From: an uncultured Christensenella sp.
Lineage (GTDB): Bacteria; Bacillota; Clostridia; Christensenellales; UBA1242
DNA: 34,486 bases
Direction: 5' to 3'
Assembly (NCBI GenBank): GCA_905195085.1
Contig: CAJJUK010000013.1
Span: 1 to 34,486, forward strand
How positions within the stretch are numbered: the first letter of the stretch is position 1; every line of letters begins with the position of its first letter. Positions 8,936 to 16,779 of the stretch are shown in pieces. The notes below the pieces were generated by a model, which saw nothing but the letters and a program-made list of their open reading frames with translations, searched no databases and had not been told where the DNA came from. Made by a program: the position numbers and the translations under genes.

Positions 8936-11900
8936 CTATTTCTTAAGTTCTTTGTCAAGTTTAACTTTTGAAACGATGAAGTATACGATTACACCAACAA
9001 GAACAAGAACAGAAATTACAATCAAAATTGTTCCAATAATCTTGTAAACAGTTGTTGTATCTGTTGCTCTAGCTGTAACTTCAATGCTGAATGTTTCAGT
9101 TGCAGTGTTTCCAACAGCATCTTCAACTTTAACTGTCAATGTGTATGTTCCGATTTCGTCCAAATCAAACACGTACATTCCACCAACAAGTCTATATTCA
9201 ACTTCTTCATCTGTTGATGTGTTCAAGAGTGTGATTTCAGGTTCTGTTCCCTCTGGGAATTCTCTATTGTCTGTGAAAGTAATCTTGCTTGGATCAATTG
9301 TAAGAGTTGAACCGATTTCATAGCTATCTTCAACAAATTCATCATCAAATGTCAATGTTGGTGCAACATTATCTCCAACTGCAATTGTGTATTCTTTTGT
9401 TGTGTAATTGTTGTTGTTGTCATAAACAGTGTAAGTGATTGTATATGTTCCATCCAAAACATTTCCACTGCCTGACTTGATTGTGTAAGAAGTGTCTTCC
9501 ATTTGTTTTTCAAATGTTTGAGAACCTGTATCTCCGTTAGCCAATTTCCAAGACAAAACGATCTTAGATTTGTCTGCATTGATACCACTTCTGTCAGTTG
9601 CTTCAATTCCATAGATGTTCAATTTGTATCCATCTTGAGCTGAAATATCATCAGTTGAAATTGTGTCAACATAATCATATTCTGCAATTGTAGGACCAAC
9701 TGAATCTTGAACAACGATTGTATAAACATCGCTTGTCAAAGTGTAATTTACCAAGTCATCAAACCATTCAGAAACATCAACGCCTTCAAATACTGTACCT
9801 GGTGTGCTTGAGAATTCCAAATCACCTTGATAAATCTTTGCAACGCCACTTTCGTCTTTCTTAACAGTGTAAGATCCACCTTCAACGGCAGTTACTTCAA
9901 AAATTCCATCTTTGTTTAAAACAACTTGAGCTGTTTTTCCATTAGAGTTTGAATATGTGAAATATCCACCTTCATAAGCACCGTTTCCGTCATTTGCTTC
10001 TGGATTCCATGCCATTTCTTTGTATGTGAATGTCTTTGGATTATAAACTGTAAGATTTACTGTATAAACAATAGGATATTCACCAACTGCTTCTGGTTTG
10101 AATGAACCTTGTTGTCCGTAAGTTGTGCTCCAGTTTGTTGCCTTTCCGTTTTCGTTTACACCCATAACAACTGAATCAACGTTTTCATATGATCCTTCAT
10201 TTCCAGCATAAACATCATAAGTTACACTGTTTGGAATTTGATAACTTACAGATGGAGTTGGAATTTCAATTCCTACTGTTGGATCATAACTGCTGTCACC
10301 ATCAAGTTCAACAGTCTTGCTTTCAAGAGAAGTGCTGATAACTGGTGGTTGAATGATTGTTCTTGATTTAACTGTATAGTTTACGAATGAAACGATTGTT
10401 TTGTTGTTGCTGTCTTTAACTGCAATGCTTGCTCTGTATTCGCCTGCAAATGAAGCAACAAATTTTCCTGCGTTAACAGTGTATCTACCAACACCGCTTT
10501 GTGACAAGATTTCTCTTTCTGAAGAGTAATCATATGTTGCAACCTTAGTTTGTGTTTCTCCGTTGATATAATATACATTAACTTCAAAACTCATAAATGA
10601 AACTGCATCATCCAAAACTGTCAATGTTGGAAGTTCAATTTCTTGTCCTTGTTCATATTCTGAAACGAAAGCACCGCCATCAACATCAATTTTTTCGAAT
10701 TGTGGAGGAGTGTTGTCAACTGTGTTTGAAATGTTGATTGTTTCTCCATAGATGTTTGCATTGCCCTTGTCATCATAAGTATAAACAACAATTTGAAGAG
10801 TTACAGCTTCTGCACCAGCTTCTGACAAATCAATTGAATATGATGTTGCGCTAGTATCTGTCAAATCAACATATCCGTCATTAGCTTCTGCTGTTGAATT
10901 GTGATATTTTGCATAAGTTTCAGTCAACAATTTTCCGTCAACTTTAACACCTGCAATATCTCCCCAAAGTTCATCTAAATCATTGTTTGAAATTGGAGTA
11001 TTATCTTTGTCATTAACTTGGATAACATTTCCTTCGTTGTCAAGATAACGATACATTGTCTTAACAAGCATATTTGTATCATAGTTATCTGAAGCTGTTG
11101 GAACATCAAATGTCACTGTTGCACTTGGCAAATATGAATCAGCAAGTGTTGTTCCAAATTTGATTTCTGGAATGTCATTGTCTTCATAAGAACCAATATA
11201 CATTGACTTTGTTATATCTGTTTCATTTCCAGCAGCATCTTTTGCAATATAGTGAATGTAATATTGTCCTGAACCCATACCATTGTCAGCAGTTGTGGCA
11301 CCGAATGTTTCGTCAACATCAATGTAACCAAAACCTGCTTTCACAGCTTCTGCACTCTTAAACCATTCAAGAGCTTTTGTTGCAGAATCAATTGCTTCAC
11401 CGTTAATTGTTTTGTCTGCAAAATAACCTTCTTCATTGAAGATGTTATAAATTGTTGTATAGTTTGCATTGTCAACAACAATCAAATAGTTGTTTTTTTG
11501 AAGCCAAGCAAGCATATCTTTATCTGTATTGATTGAGCCTGCTTGTTTTCTGATGAGATAGTTGTTTGTCAACAAGTTTGAATATGCTTCATTTGAACTT
11601 GTATTTCTGTAGTTAAATACCAAATTGTATTTGTCATAGTCAGAAATTGTAAGTTTGGAAACTGTATCATCTGTCATGATCTTACGTGTAAGTTCAACAC
11701 CTTCATCGTCTGCTTTTGAAACATTGTCGTCAATTCCAATTGCATAAAGCACAACGCTGTTTGGAACTGCACGAGATTGAAGTTTGTGTGATGCATCTTC
11801 AAATTTTGCATCTTCATCTTTCACAGAAGCATCATAAACAATTGGAGTTGGGCTCTTTTCGTCTTTGATGTCTGCAAATTCATAAACACCTCTTGTTGAA

Positions 11901-13204
11901 GAAACTGTGTTTCCATAGAAGTCAGTAATTGTATATTCAAATGTGTACCAACCATCTTTCAAAGGTTTGAAGGCTGTTGGGTTAACTAAAGTTCCGTCTT
12001 CATTTACAACCTTTTCATCTTCATCAACAGTGCTGTTTCCATCAAGGTCTTGGTTGTATTCTGCCGCAGAGATAAGTTTGTAACTCTTTGAAGAATTTGA
12101 TGATTTGTAATAAACTTTAACTGTGTAATAAACATCAACTGCTTCACTTGCTGGTTTTGAATCTTTTGATGTCACACCAGTTGCAGCTGGCAATGTGCTT
12201 TCAACACCTGTTTGACCATTATCTGACCAATCAGATGCAAGTTCAAGTTGAAGTTTGTAGTCTGTGTAATATTTGTTGTTTTCTGAATAAACTTGAGTAG
12301 ATTTTGTTGTTGATGTAACAAATTGTCCATCAAGGTAATATGCATATCTAATTGTATATTTGCCAGCACCGAAATTAGAATCAGCAAACACACTTCCTGC
12401 GATGTAGTAGTTGTCTTCTTCCCCTGAAATTTCAACAGTTTTAGAATTTACACCACCTGTTGCAGAAATAAGAACATAATGACCTTTTTCTCCAATGGCA
12501 TCTCTGCTTGTTACATAGTTTACATCTTCAACTTCTTCGCCATCTTCATCAGTAATTTCTGGCAATGGAAGATTCAAGTTTTTGTAACTATCGTTTTCTT
12601 TTGCAAGAGTAAGATCAATAATGCTTGGAATGAAATTCTTTTCGTTGCTATCAAAGTTGATTGTTGCACTTGAGATTTCGCTTTCAACCTTAAGTTCATA
12701 AGTGTTAGTGAAATCTCCGGCAGTTGAATGATAAGTGTAAGAATAAGTGATTGTGTATGTTCCAACTTTGTTTGCAACAAAATAACCATAGTTGTCTTCA
12801 CCTGTTGTGACAACAACTTTGTTTGTTATATCTGTTTCATCTGGAGTAACTTCGCCACTGTCAATTTCGTCAAGAGTCAAAGAACTATATTTTACAGTAA
12901 CTTTTGAAGAAGACAATGTAACATCACTTCCTTGAAGGTTTCCACTTTGTGCTTTACCAACAACAAAGTTTTTATCTCCTCCAATGTAAGCATTTGGAAT
13001 TTGATATGTCTCTCCCTTAACAACAGTTGTTGAAACTTCTTCGTCAACTTTTCCTATTGTCATATAAGAATAGTCAGTGTATTGTGTCATTTGTGCCAAT
13101 GCAACAAGACCATTGAATGGCATGCAAAGAACTGCAAGTGCAAAAGCAACAACAAGCACTAAACCTCTGAATCCTAATGAGCGATTTTGTCTTTTAACTT
13201 TCAT
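8936..13204 (-). CDS. Large membrane-anchored surface protein with Ig-like repeats
   Basis: The 1422-aa protein begins with a basic stretch (MKVKRQNR) and a hydrophobic signal segment at about residues 13-37 ending near ALAQ, a good signal-peptidase site. The C-terminus has a membrane helix at about residues 1391-1413 followed by a Lys-rich tail, with no LPXTG. The ectodomain is acidic and built of Ig-like modules. Their boundaries are marked by D..P motifs: DEKSPTP, DNDIPEIKF, DNTPPQF, SVGPTI and DNVAPTLTF. DAAGN (about residue 655) and DAVGN (about 1362) motifs fall inside modules. An AGGAG site 11 nt upstream supports the ATG at 13204. It shares its anchoring plan with the converging 2868-aa protein, though the two differ in composition (more Asp/Glu/Val here, more Asn/Thr/Tyr there). 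Adhesion or envelope structure is inferred. Confidence 0.85.
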   Translation of the reverse strand: MKVKRQNRSLGFRGLVLVVAFALAVLCMPFNGLVALAQMTQYTDYSYMTIGKVDEEVSTTVVKGETYQIPNAYIGGDKNFVVGKAQSGNLQGSDVTLSSSKVTVKYSSLTLDEIDSGEVTPDETDITNKVVVTTGEDNYGYFVANKVGTYTITYSYTYHSTAGDFTNTYELKVESEISSATINFDSNEKNFIPSIIDLTLAKENDSYKNLNLPLPEITDEDGEEVEDVNYVTSRDAIGEKGHYVLISATGGVNSKTVEISGEEDNYYIAGSVFADSNFGAGKYTIRYAYYLDGQFVTSTTKSTQVYSENNKYYTDYKLQLELASDWSDNGQTGVESTLPAATGVTSKDSKPASEAVDVYYTVKVYYKSSNSSKSYKLISAAEYNQDLDGNSTVDEDEKVVNEDGTLVNPTAFKPLKDGWYTFEYTITDFYGNTVSSTRGVYEFADIKDEKSPTPIVYDASVKDEDAKFEDASHKLQSRAVPNSVVLYAIGIDDNVSKADDEGVELTRKIMTDDTVSKLTISDYDKYNLVFNYRNTSSNEAYSNLLTNNYLIRKQAGSINTDKDMLAWLQKNNYLIVVDNANYTTIYNIFNEEGYFADKTINGEAIDSATKALEWFKSAEAVKAGFGYIDVDETFGATTADNGMGSGQYYIHYIAKDAAGNETDITKSMYIGSYEDNDIPEIKFGTTLADSYLPSATVTFDVPTASDNYDTNMLVKTMYRYLDNEGNVIQVNDKDNTPISNNDLDELWGDIAGVKVDGKLLTETYAKYHNSTAEANDGYVDLTDTSATSYSIDLSEAGAEAVTLQIVVYTYDDKGNANIYGETINISNTVDNTPPQFEKIDVDGGAFVSEYEQGQEIELPTLTVLDDAVSFMSFEVNVYYINGETQTKVATYDYSSEREILSQSGVGRYTVNAGKFVASFAGEYRASIAVKDSNNKTIVSFVNYTVKSRTIIQPPVISTSLESKTVELDGDSSYDPTVGIEIPTPSVSYQIPNSVTYDVYAGNEGSYENVDSVVMGVNENGKATNWSTTYGQQGSFKPEAVGEYPIVYTVNLTVYNPKTFTYKEMAWNPEANDGNGAYEGGYFTYSNSNGKTAQVVLNKDGIFEVTAVEGGSYTVKKDESGVAKIYQGDLEFSSTPGTVFEGVDVSEWFDDLVNYTLTSDVYTIVVQDSVGPTIAEYDYVDTISTDDISAQDGYKLNIYGIEATDRSGINADKSKIVLSWKLANGDTGSQTFEKQMEDTSYTIKSGSGNVLDGTYTITYTVYDNNNNYTTKEYTIAVGDNVAPTLTFDDEFVEDSYEIGSTLTIDPSKITFTDNREFPEGTEPEITLLNTSTDEEVEYRLVGGMYVFDLDEIGTYTLTVKVEDAVGNTATETFSIEVTARATDTTTVYKIIGTILIVISVLVLVGVIVYFIVSKVKLDKELKK

Positions 13205-13223
13205 AAAGTAAAATCTCCTATTT

Positions 13224-13282
13224 AATAGTCTATATATAATTTAACTACGGACTATTTTATCGTAATTTCGCCAACAAGTCAA
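13224..13282 (-). promoter_or_regulatory. Promoter of the 1422-aa gene with an inverted repeat over the -10
   Basis: On the minus strand, TTGACT (13277-13282), a 17-nt spacer and TAAAAT (13254-13259) make a near-consensus promoter. AATAGTC (13250-13256) and GACTATT (13224-13230) form a 7-bp inverted repeat that overlaps the -10 and the start of the leader. It could be an operator or a 5' mRNA hairpin. The AGGAG ribosome-binding site follows. Confidence 0.65.
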
Positions 13283-13489
13283 ATGATTTGATGTAATATT
13301 GCAGACAAAGACAATATAATTTAACAACATCAAACCGATTTGAGCCTATGCAAAATTTATCAATATTTTGCGGACGACTTTCATTCCTATGCAAGAATAA
13401 AAACACTTTTATTGTCGAAAAAGATTTTTATCTGTTTTTCGCACAAATTCAACATCTTTTTCTTTTCCGCTTTTTATGTAAAATGACAT
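13283..13489. other. Non-coding stretch between the surface protein promoter and rplA
   Basis: This is the rest of the 315-bp gap between the two genes (13205-13519). I see no ORF with a usable start. CCTATGCAA occurs twice in direct orientation (13345-13353 and 13386-13394). A small palindrome, TATGT-N6-ACATA, sits near 13475-13490. Nothing else stands out. Confidence 0.4.
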
Positions 13490-13511
13490 AAAGCAGGCTT
13501 TAACCTGCTTT
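13490..13511 (-). terminator. Putative terminator of the rpmG-rplA operon
   Basis: AAAGCAGG and CCTGCTTT form an 8-bp stem with a 6-nt loop just after the rplA stop. The downstream T-tract on the minus strand is weak (TTTATGTCATTTT), so termination may be partial. Confidence 0.6.
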
Positions 13512-13519
13512 AATCAAAC

Positions 13520-14203
13520 TTAAATTGTATAAGTTACTTTAACACCAGGTCCCATGCTACTTGCCAATGTAACACCCTTGATATATTGTCCTTTGGCAGC
13601 GGCAGGTTTAGCCTTAACGATTGCGTCCATAATTGCAGTAAAGTTTTCAATCAATTTTTCTTTTCCAAAACTCTTCTTTCCAATGATAACGTGAACATTG
13701 TTTGTTTTGTCCAATCTATATTCAACCTTACCTGCTTTAACATCTTTAATTGCCTTAGCAACATCTGTTGTAACAGTTCCACTCTTTGGGTTTGGCATCA
13801 AACCTTTAGGTCCAAGGATTCTTGCGATTCTTCCAACCACACCCATCATATCTGGAGTTGTGATTGCAACATCAAAATCAAGCCAACCACCGTTGATTTT
13901 TGCAACGATTTCTTCTGCTCCAACATAGTCTGCTCCTGCTTTTGTTGCTTCGTCAGCCTTGTCGCCTCTTGCAATAACAAGAACTCTAACATTCTTACCT
14001 GTTCCGTTTGGAAGAACAACAACGCCACGAACTTGTTGATCAGCATTTCTTCCGTCAACACCAAGTTTAACGTGAAGTTCGATTGTTTCATCAAACTTAG
14101 CTGTTGCAGTGTTAAGAACATTGTCCATTGCTGTGCTTACATCATAAGCAGAAGTCTTGTCAAAACTTTCAAGGCTCTTCAAATATCTTTTTCCTCTATT
14201 CAT
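13520..14203 (-). CDS. rplA: 50S ribosomal protein L1
   Basis: At 227 aa it is close to the usual 230. L1 forms the mobile stalk at the ribosomal E site and represses its own operon in many bacteria. Recognisable blocks are GVDGRNADQQVRG, the conserved GPKGLMPNPKSGTV signature (about residues 133-146), GKVEYRLDKTNNVHVIIGK and the C-terminal SSMGPGVK. A GAGAGGTG ribosome-binding site supports the ATG. It lies 11 nt after rplK and is the last gene of the operon. The usual next genes, rplJ and rplL, are absent, and a hairpin and a surface protein promoter follow. Confidence 0.97.
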   Translation of the reverse strand: MNRGKRYLKSLESFDKTSAYDVSTAMDNVLNTATAKFDETIELHVKLGVDGRNADQQVRGVVVLPNGTGKNVRVLVIARGDKADEATKAGADYVGAEEIVAKINGGWLDFDVAITTPDMMGVVGRIARILGPKGLMPNPKSGTVTTDVAKAIKDVKAGKVEYRLDKTNNVHVIIGKKSFGKEKLIENFTAIMDAIVKAKPAAAKGQYIKGVTLASSMGPGVKVTYTI

Positions 14204-14214
14204 AATTCACCTCT

Positions 14215-14640
14215 CTAGTCCACAACTTCAACGCCCATGCTTCTTGCTGCACCAGCAATCATAGACATAGCGCTTTCAATAGAGTCAGCATTCAAATCAG
14301 GCATTTTTGTTTCTGCGATTTTTCTGATCTGCTCTTTTGTGATTTTTCCGACTTTTGTTTTGTTTGGTTTTGCAGAACCTTTGTCAAGGCCGATAGCCTT
14401 TTTAATAAGGACTGCTGCTGGTGGAGTTTTCAGTTCAAATGTGAAACTTCTATCTTCATAGATTGTGATCACAACTGGAATGATAAACCCAGCCTGAGAT
14501 GCGGTTTTCTCATTAAATTCTTTTGTAAAGCCAGCGATGTTGATACCATGAGGTCCAAGAGATGAACCAACTGGTGGTCCCGGTGTGGCTTTTCCCGCTT
14601 CGAGTTGCAATTTAACAACTGCTTTAACTTTCTTTGCCAT
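14215..14640 (-). CDS. rplK: 50S ribosomal protein L11
   Basis: It has the standard 141 aa. L11 binds 23S rRNA at the GTPase-associated centre, where it contacts elongation factors and is needed for the stringent response. The Pro-rich N-terminal lobe (KATPGPPVGSSLGPHGINI, residues about 17-35) and the RNA-binding C-terminal domain (GSAKPNKTKVGKI and the AGAARSMGVEV end) are both intact. A GGAGG site precedes the ATG. It sits between nusG and rplA on the same strand. Confidence 0.98.
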   Translation of the reverse strand: MAKKVKAVVKLQLEAGKATPGPPVGSSLGPHGINIAGFTKEFNEKTASQAGFIIPVVITIYEDRSFTFELKTPPAAVLIKKAIGLDKGSAKPNKTKVGKITKEQIRKIAETKMPDLNADSIESAMSMIAGAARSMGVEVVD

Positions 14641-14749
14641 TTTTCCCTCCTTATGTGGTGAATTGAACCAGGCAATAGTTCTCCCACAAAATTTGACAGT
14701 TTAATGTCATGACGGACAATATTAAACGGTTACCCGAAAAATATCAAAC

Positions 14750-15280
14750 TTACTGATTGATTTTGTGAACTTGTTCAAATGAAAGTTCAACGTTGTTTTC
14801 TCTGCCGAACATCTCAACAGTGACTGTGACAACACCCGCTTCTGGATTGACAGCAACGATGTTTCCAACCATCTTGTCAAGTGGTCCTTCAATAATTTCA
14901 ACTTTGTCGCCAACTTCAAGGTCTGTTTCAACTTTGATTTTTTCAAGTCTAAGTTTCATAACCTCTTCGTCAGTCAAAGCCAAAGGTCTTCCTTTTGGTC
15001 CAACAAAGCCTGTGATTCCACGAGTTCTTGTGATATTATGCCAAAGGTCATCACCATAAATCATCTTAACAAGCAAATAGCAAGGCATACTTTTTCTTGT
15101 CACCAATTTTTTCTTGCCATTCTTTTCTTCAATGACATCTTCCTCAGGAATTACAATATCAAAAATTCTATCTTGCAGATTAAACTTTTCCACAACTGTT
15201 TCAAGATTTTCTTTCGCAACATTTTCATATCCTGAGAATGTGTGAAGAACATACCATTTAGGTTCTCTTGAATGTTCCAT
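14750..15280 (-). CDS. nusG: Transcription elongation/termination factor NusG
   Basis: 176 aa, full length. NusG binds the RNA polymerase clamp helices, modulates pausing and couples transcription to Rho or the ribosome. The N-terminal NGN domain is visible from KWYVLHTFSGYE, through PCYLLVKM, to TRGITGFVG. The C-terminal KOW domain begins near residue 123 (VGDKVEIIEGPLDKMVGNI). The AAGGAG site before the ATG is strong. It follows secE by 50 nt, the classic secE-nusG-rplK-rplA order. Confidence 0.98.
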   Translation of the reverse strand: MEHSREPKWYVLHTFSGYENVAKENLETVVEKFNLQDRIFDIVIPEEDVIEEKNGKKKLVTRKSMPCYLLVKMIYGDDLWHNITRTRGITGFVGPKGRPLALTDEEVMKLRLEKIKVETDLEVGDKVEIIEGPLDKMVGNIVAVNPEAGVVTVTVEMFGRENNVELSFEQVHKINQ

Positions 15281-15330
15281 AACAATACTCCTTAATTAAA
15301 CTGTATTTTCAAGATTTGATTTGTCTAAAT

Positions 15331-15690
15331 TTAGCCCACCAAAAGACTGACAAGCCAACCAAGAAGAGTGTTAACACCATACAAGAAAAGTCCGAAAATC
15401 AAAACAAATGCGATAACGATTCCTGTCTTTTTGACAACTTCGCCAAAGCTTGGCCAAGTCACTTTTTTAAGTTCAGAAATTGTTTCCTTTGTCTTCTTTC
15501 CAATTCCGCCAGACTTATCTTTTTTCTTCTTATCCTTTTTCTTGTCTTTCTTATTATCTGTCACTTTGTCTTTGGATTTCTTTTCTTGCTTTTTGTCGTC
15601 TTTTGCAACCACGCCTTCAGAAATCTGGTCTTGTTTAACAGACTCATCTTCTTGAACTTGTGCTTCGATTCGTTTTTGCTTTTTAGACAT
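15331..15690 (-). CDS. secE: Preprotein translocase subunit SecE with a long charged N-terminal tail
   Basis: SecE is an essential partner of SecY in the plasma-membrane protein translocase. With the start at 15690 (ATG, after GGAGG) the protein has 119 aa. The C-terminal 60 residues are the conserved core: an amphipathic helix with ELKKVTWPS, then one membrane helix of about 25 residues. The first 60 residues are almost entirely Lys, Asp, Glu and Gln, with runs such as KKDKKKDKKKKDKSGG. Firmicutes SecE is often only 60-70 aa, so the tail is an addition. It is probably disordered and cytoplasmic, where it could touch the ribosome or membrane surface (inferred). A start four codons earlier has no RBS. 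Confidence 0.93.
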   Translation of the reverse strand: MSKKQKRIEAQVQEDESVKQDQISEGVVAKDDKKQEKKSKDKVTDNKKDKKKDKKKKDKSGGIGKKTKETISELKKVTWPSFGEVVKKTGIVIAFVLIFGLFLYGVNTLLGWLVSLLVG

Positions 15691-15732
15691 GATTTCCTCC
15701 AAAATTTGATATAAATTTCATCTTAGCACAAA

Positions 15733-15894
15733 TTACTTAGTTTCTTTATGCTTTGTTCTCTTATTACATCTTGGACAAAACTTGTTGATTTCAATTCTTT
15801 CAGCATTAGCAGAAGTATTCTTTTCTGTAGAATAATTTCTTTCTTTACATTCTGTACATTCAAGTGTAATGATTTTACGTTTTGGTGCTGCCAT
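15733..15894 (-). CDS. rpmG: 50S ribosomal protein L33
   Basis: The 53-aa protein starts MAAPKRKIITLECTECKERN and ends NKFCPRCNKRTKHKETK. The two CxxC pairs of the zinc-binding L33 form (C+) are present: CTEC at residues 13-16 and CPRC at 40-43. L33 is a small 50S protein near the E site. An AGGAG ribosome-binding site precedes the ATG. It heads the secE-nusG-rplK-rplA operon, as in many Firmicutes, but the tRNA-Trp often found between rpmG and secE is missing. Confidence 0.96.
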   Translation of the reverse strand: MAAPKRKIITLECTECKERNYSTEKNTSANAERIEINKFCPRCNKRTKHKETK

Positions 15895-15908
15895 TTCTTT
15901 CTCCTAAC

Positions 15909-15971
15909 AAAAAAACTAACACCCTTTCGAAGTGTCAGACATAATATATCACAATGCTCCGTCCAAGTCAA
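15909..15971 (-). promoter_or_regulatory. rpmG operon promoter with a terminator-like hairpin at the transcript start
   Basis: Minus-strand TTGACT (15966-15971), a 17-nt spacer and TATATT (15943-15948) make a strong promoter. Starting at or next to the expected +1, CTGACAC (15932-15938) and GTGTTAG (15916-15922) pair around a 9-nt loop. Seven U's follow (15909-15915), then the rpmG RBS. The hairpin may be an attenuator, a 5' stabilising stem or a leftover terminator. Confidence 0.6.
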
Positions 15972-16041
15972 GTGTTTTCACTTAAGTTTGCCAATATTTT
16001 TTTTGCAAGTCCGCTCGTCACAACCTTCCACCAAAGGCAAC

Positions 16042-16070
16042 AAAATAAAAAAGACTTCGATTGAAGTCTT
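16042..16070 (-). terminator. Intrinsic terminator of the HicB-like gene
   Basis: On the minus strand AAGACTTC-AATC-GAAGTCTT is followed by TTTTATTTT, 9 nt past the stop codon. Confidence 0.88.
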
Positions 16071-16078
16071 AATCTTTT

Positions 16079-16357
16079 CTATTTTTCATCCGTTTCCACA
16101 ATTGCATCAACAAACATAACAGTTTCATTCTTTTTGCAATTAGGCAAAATTGATTCTATCTTGCTTGGTTTGTTATAGTCAATCTCATATTTCAAAATAT
16201 AAGTGAAATATGCTTTAAGCAATCCCTTTGCATACATATATGCCTCTGACAAATTTTTTCCATCGGTATAAATATCAAGATCTGGGAACATAACTTGATA
16301 GGTATTATCTTCGTCTTGAATGAAAATTGCTGGATAAAGGAACTGATATTTTTTCAT
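16079..16357 (-). CDS. HicB-like antitoxin-family protein without a HicA partner
   Basis: 92 aa from the ATG at 16357, which follows a GGAG site; an upstream TTG start is unlikely. The partial RNase-H-like fold of HicB antitoxins is recognisable: YPAIFIQDEDNTYQVMFPDL (residues about 8-27), then DGKNLSEAYMYAKGLLKAYF. HicB normally neutralises the HicA mRNA interferase encoded beside it, and often carries a DNA-binding C-terminus. Here no HicA-sized double-stranded-RNA-binding-like ORF flanks the gene, and the C-terminus has no obvious helix-turn-helix. It has its own promoter (TTGTGT-N16-TAAAAT at 16392-16419) and terminator. It may be a solitary regulator or a remnant. The family call is good; the function is open. 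Confidence 0.75.
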   Translation of the reverse strand: MKKYQFLYPAIFIQDEDNTYQVMFPDLDIYTDGKNLSEAYMYAKGLLKAYFTYILKYEIDYNKPSKIESILPNCKKNETVMFVDAIVETDEK

Positions 16358-16428
16358 AAAATACTCCAAAGTAATCTACTTATACATTCCTATTTTATCA
16401 TATAAAATCTCAAACACAAAATAAAATT

Positions 16429-16458
16429 AAAAAAATACTGCAAAAATTTTGCAGTATT
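16429..16458 (-). terminator. Intrinsic terminator of the 44-aa gene
   Basis: AATACTGC (16434-16441) and GCAGTATT (16451-16458) pair, with A/T extension into the loop. On the minus strand the stem is followed by seven U's. Confidence 0.85.
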
Positions 16459-16482
16459 CTCTTTCATTAATATGTGGTAATA

Positions 16483-16617
16483 TTACAGACTTCTTTCTTT
16501 GATTTCAGATTTTTCAAATTTAACTCTAATATCTGGCATGCTTTTTACTGCTCTTCCAACTTTCTCTGGAGAAACAAAAACATTAATTTCTTTTTCAATT
16601 GAATTGTAGTCTATCAT
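16483..16617 (-). CDS. Small 44-aa protein of unknown function
   Basis: This short reading frame encodes MIDYNSIEKEINVFVSPEKV and 24 further residues, ending KERSL. The case for a real gene is the full set of signals: a strong promoter (TTTACA-N17-TATGAT), a GGAGGTG ribosome-binding site 7 nt before the ATG, and a dedicated terminator. The protein is charged and soluble (Lys/Glu-rich, no membrane helix, no Cys). I recognise no family. It is next to the HicB-like gene but shows no HicA features. Confidence 0.7.
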   Translation of the reverse strand: MIDYNSIEKEINVFVSPEKVGRAVKSMPDIRVKFEKSEIKERSL

Positions 16618-16655
16618 AATTACACCTCCGTGTGTTTTTCGTCTTACTTGTCCAT

Positions 16656-16684
16656 ATCATAGCACAAAACTTTTGGTTTGTAAA
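16656..16684 (-). promoter_or_regulatory. Promoter of the 44-aa gene
   Basis: On the minus strand TTTACA (16679-16684), a 17-nt spacer and TATGAT (16656-16661) lie about 40 nt before the start codon. Confidence 0.75.
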
Positions 16685-16779
16685 TACTTTTTTTTAATTT
16701 TTTTCAATTTATTTTTGTTGACCAAAACTCGACGAATTGAAAGGTTTTTTCATGCGGTTTTAACAGACAGAAAATCACT

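Noticed and set aside
13345..13394. CCTATGCAA direct repeat as part of a CRISPR or iteron array
   Set aside because: Only two 9-bp copies exist, with no regular spacing series.
13586..14218. 210-aa plus-strand frame opposite rplA
   Set aside because: It is the antisense of a certain ribosomal protein gene, is Cys/Phe/Asn-rich as expected from such a shadow, and has no promoter or RBS.
15723..15971. 82-aa frame covering the rpmG region
   Set aside because: It overlaps L33 in another frame; the 53-aa L33 frame has the AGGAG site, both CxxC pairs and family identity.
16079..16617. A HicAB toxin-antitoxin pair
   Set aside because: The 44-aa neighbour lacks the HicA features (a GSHH-type motif and about 60 residues), and a terminator separates the two genes.
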